Below are positions 1-5,959 of a DNA stretch of 27,038 nucleotides, in pieces. Each line of letters begins with the position of its first letter. The first letter of the stretch is position 1. The position numbers were made by a program, and so were the translations under genes. The notes beneath the pieces were generated by a model. It had not been told where the DNA came from, did no database searches, and saw only the letters and a program-made list of their open reading frames with translations. This DNA comes from Leptospira sp. (lineage in GTDB: Bacteria > Spirochaetota > Leptospiria > Leptospirales > Leptospiraceae): positions 1-27,038 of the forward strand of contig JAPZRK010000009.1 in assembly GCA_027531445.1 (NCBI GenBank), written 5' to 3'.

Positions 1-597
1 AACTTTGAAATTCCCAATGCAACACCAGCCAATATTGTAATCGAAGATTTAAGGAAACATCCCCTCAACCAAGAGCTACTAGCAGGCAGTGGGATGGATG
101 ACGAGTCTTTAGAAGAGGATGAAGAAGAAGGGGAGTATGCCGACGATACTGCAGACGTTGTCATCTCTGCATTAAAAATTGGTCGTTATATATTAGAAAA
201 TTTGAAAGTCTCGACTGACAAAGAGCATATATCCGAAAAGCTTCTTGTGATGTTTACTTACAATGCCGAAAAGGGTCTCTTTCGCAAAGACTTAGCTGAT
301 CCGATGATATCGCGTTTTGTTGAGTTTGATAATGCCATCAAAAAAATTCGTGTCATTGCAGAAGTTGAAAATAAATGTAAATTCCCACCTTCCGCATGGG
401 CATACCCAAAACCTAAGGCCGCGCAGGTGCTTTGCAAAGAAAAAAACTACCAATGCCCATTCATCGTGAATGGTTGGGATTTGAAAATCATCACCGCACA
501 AGATCCGTTTGGTTATATTGGAACTTCTCTTGCGGTCGGAACCTATCCGAAATGTGCATTGGAAGAAGAATTACAGAAGAAAGTGAAGTTAGAATAG
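1..597 (+). CDS. 3' part of an unknown protein (5' end outside window)
   Basis: The frame is open from base 1 to a TAG at 595-597, giving 198 visible residues of a longer protein. An internal ATG at 94 is not preceded by a good ribosome site, and the frame upstream of it is equally coding-like, so the true start is probably left of the window. The visible part has a very acidic linker (about residues 32-53, rich in Asp and Glu). A mixed alpha/beta stretch follows, with Lys/Tyr-rich segments and four Cys, ending in a polar tail. No signal peptide or membrane segment is visible in this part. I do not recognise the family. It is followed after 33 bases by a small exported protein on the same strand. 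Confidence 0.6.
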   Translation, partial: NFEIPNATPANIVIEDLRKHPLNQELLAGSGMDDESLEEDEEEGEYADDTADVVISALKIGRYILENLKVSTDKEHISEKLLVMFTYNAEKGLFRKDLADPMISRFVEFDNAIKKIRVIAEVENKCKFPPSAWAYPKPKAAQVLCKEKNYQCPFIVNGWDLKIITAQDPFGYIGTSLAVGTYPKCALEEELQKKVKLE

Positions 598-630
598 ATC
601 AAAATTCTAGCCCAGCAAAGATTCCTTGGC

Positions 631-948
631 ATGCCAATTTCATTGTTTGAATCAAGATTCGTTTTTTGTTTAATCTTGTTTATTGATATCTTTTCATTGA
701 TTGCGGCTCCGAAATCTGTAAATCCCAATAAACTAGGTCAAACAATAGGATCGAATTGTTTGTTAAAAAAACTGTGTCGGGAGGATTGCTTAGATAGGTC
801 TGAAAACTATAAAAATATTGCGAGGCCAATTGGGATTCTTGCGTGGGGACTGAGCGCTCCCTTTCAAGATCAATCACCACTTCTCTCAAACTTCTATGAA
901 GAATGTACTCGTGATTGCGAGAGAAGTGTCATTTGTGATGGGAAGTAA
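631..948 (+). CDS. small exported Cys-rich protein (twin CX3C)
   Basis: This is a 105-residue protein of unknown function. Residues 9-26 form a hydrophobic segment ending in Ala-Ala-Pro, which fits a Sec signal peptide and a periplasmic or secreted product. The mature part has six Cys at 43, 49, 53, 92, 96 and 102. Their spacing is CX5CX3C followed by its mirror image CX3CX5C, which suggests a disulphide-braced helical hairpin. No SD is obvious before the ATG, so the start is uncertain. Composition is AT-rich like the lipoprotein genes that follow. No family is recognised; export and disulphide formation are inferred from the sequence. Confidence 0.5.
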   Translation: MPISLFESRFVFCLILFIDIFSLIAAPKSVNPNKLGQTIGSNCLLKKLCREDCLDRSENYKNIARPIGILAWGLSAPFQDQSPLLSNFYEECTRDCERSVICDGK

Positions 949-1050
949 AAAAAGCAAACATGAAGTGAAAATGAATTTTGAGTGTGTCTGCTAAAACGTA
1001 ATCAGGCATTAATGGAAAAGATGCTATTAAACTGGCAGGAGGTTTTTCTT

Positions 1051-1659
1051 TTGAAGCTTCGGGTAGCTAATCTAATCATCGTTATTTTTGTAACTAGCTG
1101 TTTTACGCCAGATTACTGGAGATATTCCAGAAATTGGAATCTTGTAAATGGTGTATCAAATGAATGTTTGTTAAAATCCTCAATTGATGATAAGTATAAT
1201 TTGATAAATGCTTATCTTTTGGATGAGGATTCAACAAATCAACTTATTGAATATTTTAAATTAAAATCAAATACTGCTTCTGATAAATGGAGTTACGTTG
1301 TTGAGATATATTCGAATGAAAATTTCGAAGAATATTCTCATAAACTGATTGGAAAATCGATTCTTTTATATGAAAAATATCAAGTAGAAAAAGACAAAAT
1401 ACAGAGTTTCGGTATTCCTTGGACTAGAATCAATAATATTCCAATGAGACTGAAAGAAAATGAACTTTCGAGAGAACCTGATTTTCTTGCAAAAATTTTG
1501 TCTTTGGAAAAAAGAGATACCTACGTTACCTACCTTATATATATAAATATTGATAAAAATGATTTTCTGAAAAATGAATCCGAAGTGGTTAGACAAACCT
1601 TCAACGCATCCTCGTTCGATAACCATGAATGTTTCAAAAAGAAAGGATTGAATAATTAA
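1051..1659 (+). CDS. predicted lipoprotein, unknown function
   Basis: The chosen start is a TTG at 1051, placed 8 bases after a perfect AGGAGG (1037-1042). An in-frame ATG further upstream at 982 has no such site. From 1051 the 202-residue product begins with a short basic N-terminus and a hydrophobic core. These lead to a relaxed spirochaetal lipobox, Val-Thr-Ser-Cys, with Cys17 the lipidated residue. The mature part is polar, rich in Lys, Asn, Ser and Tyr, with two further Cys (one near the C-terminus) and no recognisable domain. It is the first of five lipoprotein genes on this strand. Location on the inner or outer membrane cannot be decided. Confidence 0.65.
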   Translation: MKLRVANLIIVIFVTSCFTPDYWRYSRNWNLVNGVSNECLLKSSIDDKYNLINAYLLDEDSTNQLIEYFKLKSNTASDKWSYVVEIYSNENFEEYSHKLIGKSILLYEKYQVEKDKIQSFGIPWTRINNIPMRLKENELSREPDFLAKILSLEKRDTYVTYLIYINIDKNDFLKNESEVVRQTFNASSFDNHECFKKKGLNN

Positions 1660-2000
1660 TGATAAGACCGTTATTTCTTAGAATATGGTGAACGTGGTGA
1701 CAAGAGGCATATAACGTGTAAGCCGAACGGGAGAAAGTAAGCACTGATTTTTATAGATCTGATATAACAAAGATCATCTATACGGGGCAGAAAGTGGATC
1801 GAGAAATTAGGTTGTAATGTTGTAAGTTGATTGCTTGGAGAAGGCTAATGTAAGGATAAGATTATGTAAAAAAAAATATAGTCGCCTTCAAGCCAATTGG
1901 CTTCCTAATAGCTGCAGCCATTATGTTTTCAAAGTAACTGGTTTCGAATTTAAAATCGAAGGTTTGACTGGAAAAGAGTCCAACAGTGAGGAACAATATC
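1660..2000 (+). other. gap with short coding-like fragments, no intact gene
   Basis: No convincing gene is present. Two short + strand frames look like eroded coding sequence. One runs about 1678-1739 and begins with a Tyr-Phe-Leu-Glu-Tyr-Gly stretch. The next begins around 1717 in another frame and ends about 1817. Together they would make roughly 50 codons with one frameshift. Later bases (1870-1985) are AT-rich with many stops. I see no terminator or repeat. The last bases (1988-1992, GAGGA) serve as the SD of the lipoprotein starting at 2001. Confidence 0.4.
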
Positions 2001-2654
2001 ATGGAACGACTGCGGTATAATGTGTCATTTTTTAATCTTCTATCTTTGATGCCGACCTTTTTTCTAACTTACTCTTGTTGGACATATATTCCTACAGCTG
2101 GGAAAATAAATAGAGAATTTGTTGATTATCAAGATAAGCAATTTGTTTATTCAGTTATGGATTTAAGAAAAGAATCATGTATTAAATTGATAAAAGAAAA
2201 CCAACGAAATTTAGTAGGTCGAGAAAGAATTTGTGACTCGATGGTTAGTTCATTTTTTGACATAAAAAATGTCGAAACAAGCTTAAACAAAAATAAAGAC
2301 AGCAGAAAAGCTAAGTTATTTGTGAAGATTTATTACGATATAAATACCAACGAAAATCCCACAAAACTACCAGAAGGGGAGGATACTTTCGAATTATTTG
2401 CTAGATTGATGCCTCTTGCTACAATCGGAATCTTGCCTGGTTGGACTAAAGTTGATGACAATTTTAGAGTTCAAATTATAGAGTCAGACCAGATAATAAT
2501 TGAATATACTGAAATTGGATCGGCATATCAGTTAGTTTCTATTTTCTTATTCCCCTTTTTCTTTTTTAATTCACTTGAGTCGGCTGTTACAAAAAAAATA
2601 CACTATTCTGTAAATCATCACTATTCAGTATACTTATCGAATAAAAGTAAATAG
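2001..2654 (+). CDS. predicted lipoprotein with C-terminal hydrophobic segment
   Basis: The ATG at 2001 lies 8 bases after GAGGA (1988-1992). A GTG at 1986 in the same frame would overlap that site, so 2001 is preferred. The 217-residue product has a hydrophobic leader ending Leu-Thr-Tyr-Ser-Cys, with Cys26 the proposed lipid site; this is a loose lipobox, so a plain membrane anchor is the alternative. The middle is Lys/Asn/Asp-rich. A second strongly hydrophobic, Phe-rich segment lies at about residues 175-190. The gene ends with TAG, and the same frame stays open for another 53 codons (to 2816). The present end could therefore be a nonsense mutation. No family recognised. Confidence 0.55.
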   Translation: MERLRYNVSFFNLLSLMPTFFLTYSCWTYIPTAGKINREFVDYQDKQFVYSVMDLRKESCIKLIKENQRNLVGRERICDSMVSSFFDIKNVETSLNKNKDSRKAKLFVKIYYDINTNENPTKLPEGEDTFELFARLMPLATIGILPGWTKVDDNFRVQIIESDQIIIEYTEIGSAYQLVSIFLFPFFFFNSLESAVTKKIHYSVNHHYSVYLSNKSK

Positions 2655-3028
2655 AATTCATTTGATTTGTCACCAGACAAGGGATATGTGGCTGGTGCAG
2701 AGTTTAGTCGTGGTCGGGAACGGCAAGCAGGGGATATCGATTTGAGAATCGGGCAAATGATGCGAATGTTGATGGGCTATGGGCAAGATCTTAATTCTAT
2801 GTCAAGGTTAGAATAAATGGACCTGTGTTTGTGCGTATAAAAACATTCTTTTTTTTGAAAGCAGAAATTGATTTAAAGAATTAAAATGATCTTAAAATAA
2901 GGGTATCTTCTAAATTACCTTGGGGATGGCAATTTCGAGTTGGTAATGCAGCTTACGCTATAGACAATATACCTACAGATCAATACGATCTTTGGAGGCT
3001 AAAATGGATATTTCGAGAAATAAAATAA
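2655..3028 (+). pseudogene. decayed coding region, frameshift plus internal stop
   Basis: Two abutting frames read like one broken protein. The first (2655-2816) is in phase with the lipoprotein upstream. It includes Gly-Tyr-Val-Ala-Gly-Ala-Glu and an Arg/Gln/Met-rich helix ending at TAA 2814-2816. The second starts near 2804 in another phase with motif KVRINGPVFVRIK and is cut by TAA at 2882-2884. It then continues in the same phase through WGWQFRVGNAAYAIDN to TAA 3026-3028. Composition is protein-like throughout, with alternating beta-type residues and Trp/Gly clusters. One frameshift around 2804-2813 and one stop would need repair. The 3' end overlaps the start of the next lipoprotein. Family unknown. 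Confidence 0.5.
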
Positions 3029-3240
3029 ATCAATTCTTAATTAAGATTCTTCTTTTAAGTAATTTAATCATCTTGTCAAATTGTTACGTGAAAGGGACAA
3101 CAGATGCAAAATGCGAGGAAAGGAATCGGAATCGAAAAGTTTGTTTGGGTGCCCTTTTGTCCAAACCTGATTTAGATACTTCGACACTGATACTTGGGAT
3201 TGCAGTGTGCAATAGAAATAAGTCTGAATTCTGTGAATGA
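3004..3240 (+). CDS. small Cys-rich predicted lipoprotein, probably truncated
   Basis: The ATG at 3004 is 5 bases after GGAGG (2994-2998), so it is a better start than the TTG at 2992, which overlaps that site. The 78-residue product has a basic N-terminus, a hydrophobic core of Leu/Ile and a lipobox Ile-Leu-Ser-Asn-Cys (Cys27). The short mature part has four further Cys at 37, 47, 69 and 77. Just past the TGA, another phase carries a matching Cys-containing, helix-like segment. The original protein may therefore have been about 120 residues, with this copy frameshifted near its present end. Function unknown. Confidence 0.55.
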   Translation: MDISRNKINQFLIKILLLSNLIILSNCYVKGTTDAKCEERNRNRKVCLGALLSKPDLDTSTLILGIAVCNRNKSEFCE

Positions 3241-3381
3241 TCAATTAAACGATTTGGTGATTTTTTTCAGGGCTTTTGCAGCCTGTTCATATAAAAACCG
3301 ACACCTCACTTGCGTAAGCAATTTAAGAGCTGCATCTGAGCAGATTAAGACGATATTCCCAAAAGATTCAAAAACATCTAA
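3241..3381 (+). pseudogene. likely frameshifted tail of the 3004 lipoprotein
   Basis: The phase beginning at about 3194 stays open past the TGA at 3238-3240. It reads as a helix-like segment with two Cys (…FAACSYKNRHLTC…) and then a Lys-rich stretch up to about 3381. With this tail the upstream lipoprotein would have three spaced Cys pairs (CX9C, CX7C, CX8C). The shift would fall near 3235-3245. There is also a seven-T run just downstream at about 3262-3268. The alternative is that this is chance open frame. The tail then runs into the transposase relic. Confidence 0.35.
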
Positions 3382-3501
3382 CAAGCCAAGGTTTCGTCTC
3401 ATTTTTATAAAATTTTTACCAGACCAAGATTATGTTCTTTACTCGGTTATGTGAGTCCTATAGAATTTGAATTCAAAGAGGCAAGGAAAATTGCCCAATA
3501 A
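3382..3501 (+). mobile_element. IS3-family transposase relic (OrfB C-terminus)
   Basis: In the phase ending at TAA 3499-3501 the last residues read FYKIFTRPRLCSLLGYVSP followed by IEFEFKEARKIAQ. This matches the family-typical end of IS3-type OrfB transposases. There, a Tyr plus Arg-rich segment precedes H-S-x-L-G-Y-x-S-P-x-E-F-E; here the usual His-Ser is replaced by Cys-Ser-Leu. Upstream of about 3382 the phase is closed and no DDE catalytic residues are present, so only about 39 codons survive. No terminal inverted repeats or target duplication could be identified. It marks this AT-rich stretch as a place where mobile DNA inserted and then decayed. Confidence 0.6.
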
Positions 3502-3549
3502 TTCGTTATAAGGCTAGAATTCCTATTTTATAATATACCACAAAAATAA

Positions 3550-4134
3550 ATGTTTAAACTTTTATCGTTACCAATTATTTGCATTCTTTGCTGTGTTTCT
3601 TGCGAAACTACAAATACTTATGTATACAATCGTGTTCTTGATTTTTCTGACTCATTTACGTTAGGAGTCGAAAAAAACAACTTTGGAGCTGGCTTTTGGA
3701 TGTATTGCATTGGAGGTGGATTCCATTTGAACCAATCCGCCGTGGGAGCTGGCATCCGCAATGGTCATTATGGACTATACAAAGCAGGTGGAGTGGATGA
3801 AATCAATATCTTTAACCATAGAGGTAGTCAATCGATTACGAATCAAATGGGAAATTCATTCATTTTTCTCAATTCAAACCAACATAGACCTCTGTATCCC
3901 GACGTCAAAAGAAGTCGTAAGAAGACATTTGATTCCTCAAATGTGATCGCATTAGTTTTCTTTACTGATAAGAAATCAAGCTCAGGTCAAAAGCACTGTG
4001 ACAGTCCAGTTTATATTGAAGCTTCACTTGGTTTTTATTTGGGCGTTCGGGCGGGCTTTAGCTTTAGCGAATTTCTCGATTTTCTGATGGGATTTTCGAC
4101 GTATGATTTAATGGAGGACGATAGTATTGATTAG
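3550..4134 (+). CDS. predicted lipoprotein, Leptospira-type conserved family (unnamed)
   Basis: This is a 194-residue product starting at ATG 3550. A hydrophobic leader with four Cys ends Cys-Val-Ser-Cys; Cys18 is the likely lipidated residue. The mature part opens with a Tyr-rich strand and the phrase RVLDFSDSFTLGVEKN. It continues with Gly-rich beta-like segments (about residues 50-85) and ends with a hydrophobic segment, EFLDFLMGFSTYDLMEDD. The pattern of repeated Gly and aromatic residues suggests a compact beta-rich lipoprotein. From memory it resembles a lipoprotein type present in several copies in leptospires, but I cannot name the family. A TATAAT at 3529-3534 could be its -10 box; no good SD is visible. 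Confidence 0.65.
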   Translation: MFKLLSLPIICILCCVSCETTNTYVYNRVLDFSDSFTLGVEKNNFGAGFWMYCIGGGFHLNQSAVGAGIRNGHYGLYKAGGVDEINIFNHRGSQSITNQMGNSFIFLNSNQHRPLYPDVKRSRKKTFDSSNVIALVFFTDKKSSSGQKHCDSPVYIEASLGFYLGVRAGFSFSEFLDFLMGFSTYDLMEDDSID

Positions 4135-4154
4135 GTGTCAAATACTCTGTTCTA

Positions 4155-4200
4155 TGAACAATCAGAAAATATCTGTTCATCCGATCAAATTAAATCGGAT
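4155..4200 (+). promoter_or_regulatory. two adjacent hairpins in the leader of the 4209 gene
   Basis: TGAACA (4155-4160) pairs with TGTTCA (4174-4179). Directly after it, ATCCGA (4179-4184) pairs with TCGGAT (4195-4200). Both are perfect 6-bp stems. The only SD-like bases before ATG 4209 (CGGA, 4196-4199) lie in the second right arm. They may terminate the upstream transcript or tune translation of the next gene; neither stem is followed by a T-run. Confidence 0.35.
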
Positions 4201-4208
4201 ATACTAAA

Positions 4209-4688
4209 ATGTATTTCAATAAGAATTTTACTAACTATCTTACCGTCATAGCACTTGCTTTGTTCACTTCTTGTTATGAAATTGGATTTGTTTCTCGGAC
4301 TGATTATGATGCTGCGCTAAAAAGACAAGAAAGATTAGCAACGTTTTATGCTCTTGTATCTACAGCCAACAATAATTTTATTTCAAGTCGGCAATTCAAT
4401 GATTATATTTACTACGGCAGTTATGACGATTCAAATGCATCAATTTATAATATTTCGAATTTGTGTGCAAATGTTTATACATCCTTTTCAATACCAGAAG
4501 GAAAGCTTGTAAATGCATGGACACAAGTATCGAAGAGAAGTAATGGTTGTTCATATGAAAAATTTCGAAATTTGAAATGTCTAGTTGGGAATGAATTAGA
4601 ATTAATCGAAATAGTTTTTCCTGATGCCAATTCATCAACAAGAAAGGTTCAATGCGAGACAATAATCAAAGGTATATTGATATATTGA
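4209..4688 (+). CDS. predicted lipoprotein, unknown function
   Basis: This is a 159-residue product from ATG 4209. The N-terminus has a polar start, a hydrophobic core and a clear lipobox Leu-Phe-Thr-Ser-Cys with Cys22 as lipid site. The mature part contains a Tyr/Asn/Ser-rich middle and four more Cys, which could form two disulphides in the periplasm. No known domain is recognised. It is the last of the five lipoproteins in this stretch and is separated from the toxin-antitoxin pair by 162 bases. The ribosome site is weak (CGGA inside a hairpin), so expression may be low or controlled. Confidence 0.6.
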   Translation: MYFNKNFTNYLTVIALALFTSCYEIGFVSRTDYDAALKRQERLATFYALVSTANNNFISSRQFNDYIYYGSYDDSNASIYNISNLCANVYTSFSIPEGKLVNAWTQVSKRSNGCSYEKFRNLKCLVGNELELIEIVFPDANSSTRKVQCETIIKGILIY

Positions 4689-4780
4689 AATACTTTAAAG
4701 TTGTTCGGTCTGTGATTCAATTTATGGAAAACCGAAGCAAATCAGGGAAGGAAAGGTTATGAATTTAAGAATCCTATCGA

Positions 4781-4809
4781 TTGAAAATGAAAACAAAATG
4801 ATTTATTTT
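4781..4809 (+). promoter_or_regulatory. candidate promoter of the vapBC pair
   Basis: TTGAAA (4781-4786) and TATTTT (4804-4809) are separated by 17 bases, matching sigma-70 geometry. Transcription would start around 4816, just before the palindrome at 4825-4837. In such AT-rich DNA chance matches are common. Confidence 0.35.
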
Positions 4810-4824
4810 TAATTTTACAAAATG

Positions 4825-4837
4825 CACGAAATTCGTG
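4825..4837. promoter_or_regulatory. palindrome, candidate VapB operator
   Basis: CACGAA-A-TTCGTG is a perfect 6-bp inverted repeat around a single A, ending 13 bases before the antitoxin start. VapB-type ribbon-helix-helix antitoxins usually bind short palindromes overlapping their own promoter, so autoregulation is a reasonable inference. Binding is not shown by sequence alone. Confidence 0.45.
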
Positions 4838-4850
4838 AAAAATAATAATT

Positions 4851-5069
4851 ATGAAAAGCATTAGGTTTAGAGCTGATGAGAGAGCAATCGAAAAAGCACG
4901 ATTAAAAGCAAGTTTACAAAAAAGATCCCTGAACGACTTATTCAATGACTGGCTTCGAGCCTATTCTGAGTCTGAACCGAAAGACTTCGAGTTAGATAGT
5001 TACTTAAAAAAATTCCAATATGTCAAGATTACGAGAAGAATTTCACGTGAAGAAGCAAATGAAAGGTAA
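4851..5069 (+). CDS. VapB-like antitoxin
   Basis: This 72-residue protein has an N-terminal strand (Lys-Ser-Ile-Arg-Phe-Arg) followed by two helices, including KRSLNDLFNDWLRAY. This is the layout of a ribbon-helix-helix (Arc/MetJ-type) DNA-binding antitoxin. The charged C-terminal half (residues 40-72) would be the flexible part that wraps the toxin. The gene overlaps the next one by 11 bases (5059-5069), implying translational coupling, as is usual for antitoxin-toxin pairs. The pair probably represses its own promoter via the palindrome at 4825-4837. Family assignment rests on fold pattern and on the PIN toxin beside it. Confidence 0.75.
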   Translation: MKSIRFRADERAIEKARLKASLQKRSLNDLFNDWLRAYSESEPKDFELDSYLKKFQYVKITRRISREEANER

Positions 5070-5514
5070 AGTTTTCAGTGATACAAATGTCTTTATTTAC
5101 TTCTTCTCTTCAATTTACCTAGATAAAAAGGAAATCTCTTCAAAAATCATAAAAGCCTCATTCAAATTTGATAGGATTTGCGTGCGTTATCAAGTGATTC
5201 AAGAATTTAGTAATGTTATGCTAACAAAAGCGCAACCGCCCATGAAGAAACAGGATATTTCAAGCTTTATTGATATAATTCTCGATCCAATTTGCTCATT
5301 CTATCCAAGCATAGATTTTTATAAAAATGCACTTAAATTAAGAGAAAAAAATAAATTGTCTTACTATGATTCTTTAGTCGCCTTGGCGGCGTTAGAGCTT
5401 GAATGCGATTGTTTATTATCTGAAGACTTTAATGATGGTACGAAAATAAATAAATTGAAAATCATTAATCCCTTTAAAATTAGTAATCAGAAGGTTTTAA
5501 ATCTCTTTTTATAA
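5059..5514 (+). CDS. VapC-like PIN-domain ribonuclease toxin
   Basis: This 151-residue protein is a typical length for VapC. The start is the ATG at 5059 inside the antitoxin gene, because the PIN domain begins right there with KVFSDTNVFIYFF. The acidic active-site set is present: Asp8 in SDTN, Glu49 in VIQEFSNV, Asp104 in SYYDSLVALAALE, and Asp123 or Asp126 in LLSEDFNDG. PIN toxins cut RNA with Mg2+ and are inhibited by the cognate antitoxin; tRNA is the best-known target class. The substrate here cannot be read from sequence. No truncation is evident, so the toxin appears intact. Confidence 0.82.
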   Translation: MKGKVFSDTNVFIYFFSSIYLDKKEISSKIIKASFKFDRICVRYQVIQEFSNVMLTKAQPPMKKQDISSFIDIILDPICSFYPSIDFYKNALKLREKNKLSYYDSLVALAALELECDCLLSEDFNDGTKINKLKIINPFKISNQKVLNLFL

Positions 5515-5622
5515 AGTGTGAAACCGTTGATGTTATTTTTTGTCCAAAAATCAAATACAGCATATGCTTCAATCCCTTGAAACCAAAACAAATGTCTTGA
5601 TTCCAAGGAAAATTCTACAAGA

Positions 5623-5868
5623 TTAAGGCAATTTTGTGTTTACTGCATCTTTCGCTGCGTTAACACCTTCACCAACTTTTTTAGTCGCTTCTGCTTCTGC
5701 CGCTTTCTTCGCTTCAAGGGCTTTCTTTTCTGCATCAGATAGTGCGTCTTTTACTGCCGCTTCTGTACTTTCCATTTTTTCTTCCACTGCTGCTTCTTCT
5801 TTTTTGCAAAATGCAAGGCCGGAAGCAAGTGTGAGTCCAAGTGCTAGTGTGATTATTTTTTTAGTCAT
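5623..5868 (-). CDS. small Ala/Lys/Glu-rich lipoprotein
   Basis: The start is the ATG at 5866-5868, with GAAGGAG (5879-5885) about 10 bases upstream; a longer in-frame start exists but lacks such a site. The 81-residue product has a signal peptide ending Gly-Leu-Ala-Phe-Cys (Cys21). The mature part is almost entirely Ala, Lys, Glu and Val with heptad-like periodicity, so it is probably a helical or coiled-coil surface or periplasmic lipoprotein. Its clean SD and unbiased reading frame suggest good expression. It lies 91 bases downstream of fbp on the same strand. Function unknown; a structural role like a minor Lpp is conceivable but unproven. Confidence 0.75.
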   Translation of the reverse strand: MTKKIITLALGLTLASGLAFCKKEEAAVEEKMESTEAAVKDALSDAEKKALEAKKAAEAEATKKVGEGVNAAKDAVNTKLP

Positions 5869-5959
5869 AAATCGAATTCTCCTTCGTTCAAACGAATGAC
5901 CCAAAGTTGGCATACAAATTGGAACTAGGATACTAAAAAATTAGGTGATTCGAATTTTA

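Noticed and set aside
1835..2020. Small + strand open frame of about 61 codons overlapping the start of the 2001 lipoprotein
   Set aside because: No SD, no signal peptide and low-complexity content; the overlapping lipoprotein has a clear SD and leader.
4757..4945. Minus-strand open frame over the vapB start
   Set aside because: It is antisense to the antitoxin and its promoter, has no ribosome site, and its residues reflect the AT-rich complement.
5559..5604. Palindrome AGCATATGCT and a loose CCTTG/CAAGG pair between vapC and the small lipoprotein gene
   Set aside because: Stems are short with long loops and no T-run; too weak to call a terminator for this convergent pair.
5636..5899. Plus-strand Ala/Ser/Phe-rich open frame
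   Set aside because: It is the complement of the Ala/Lys/Glu-rich lipoprotein gene, whose repeats keep the opposite strand open.
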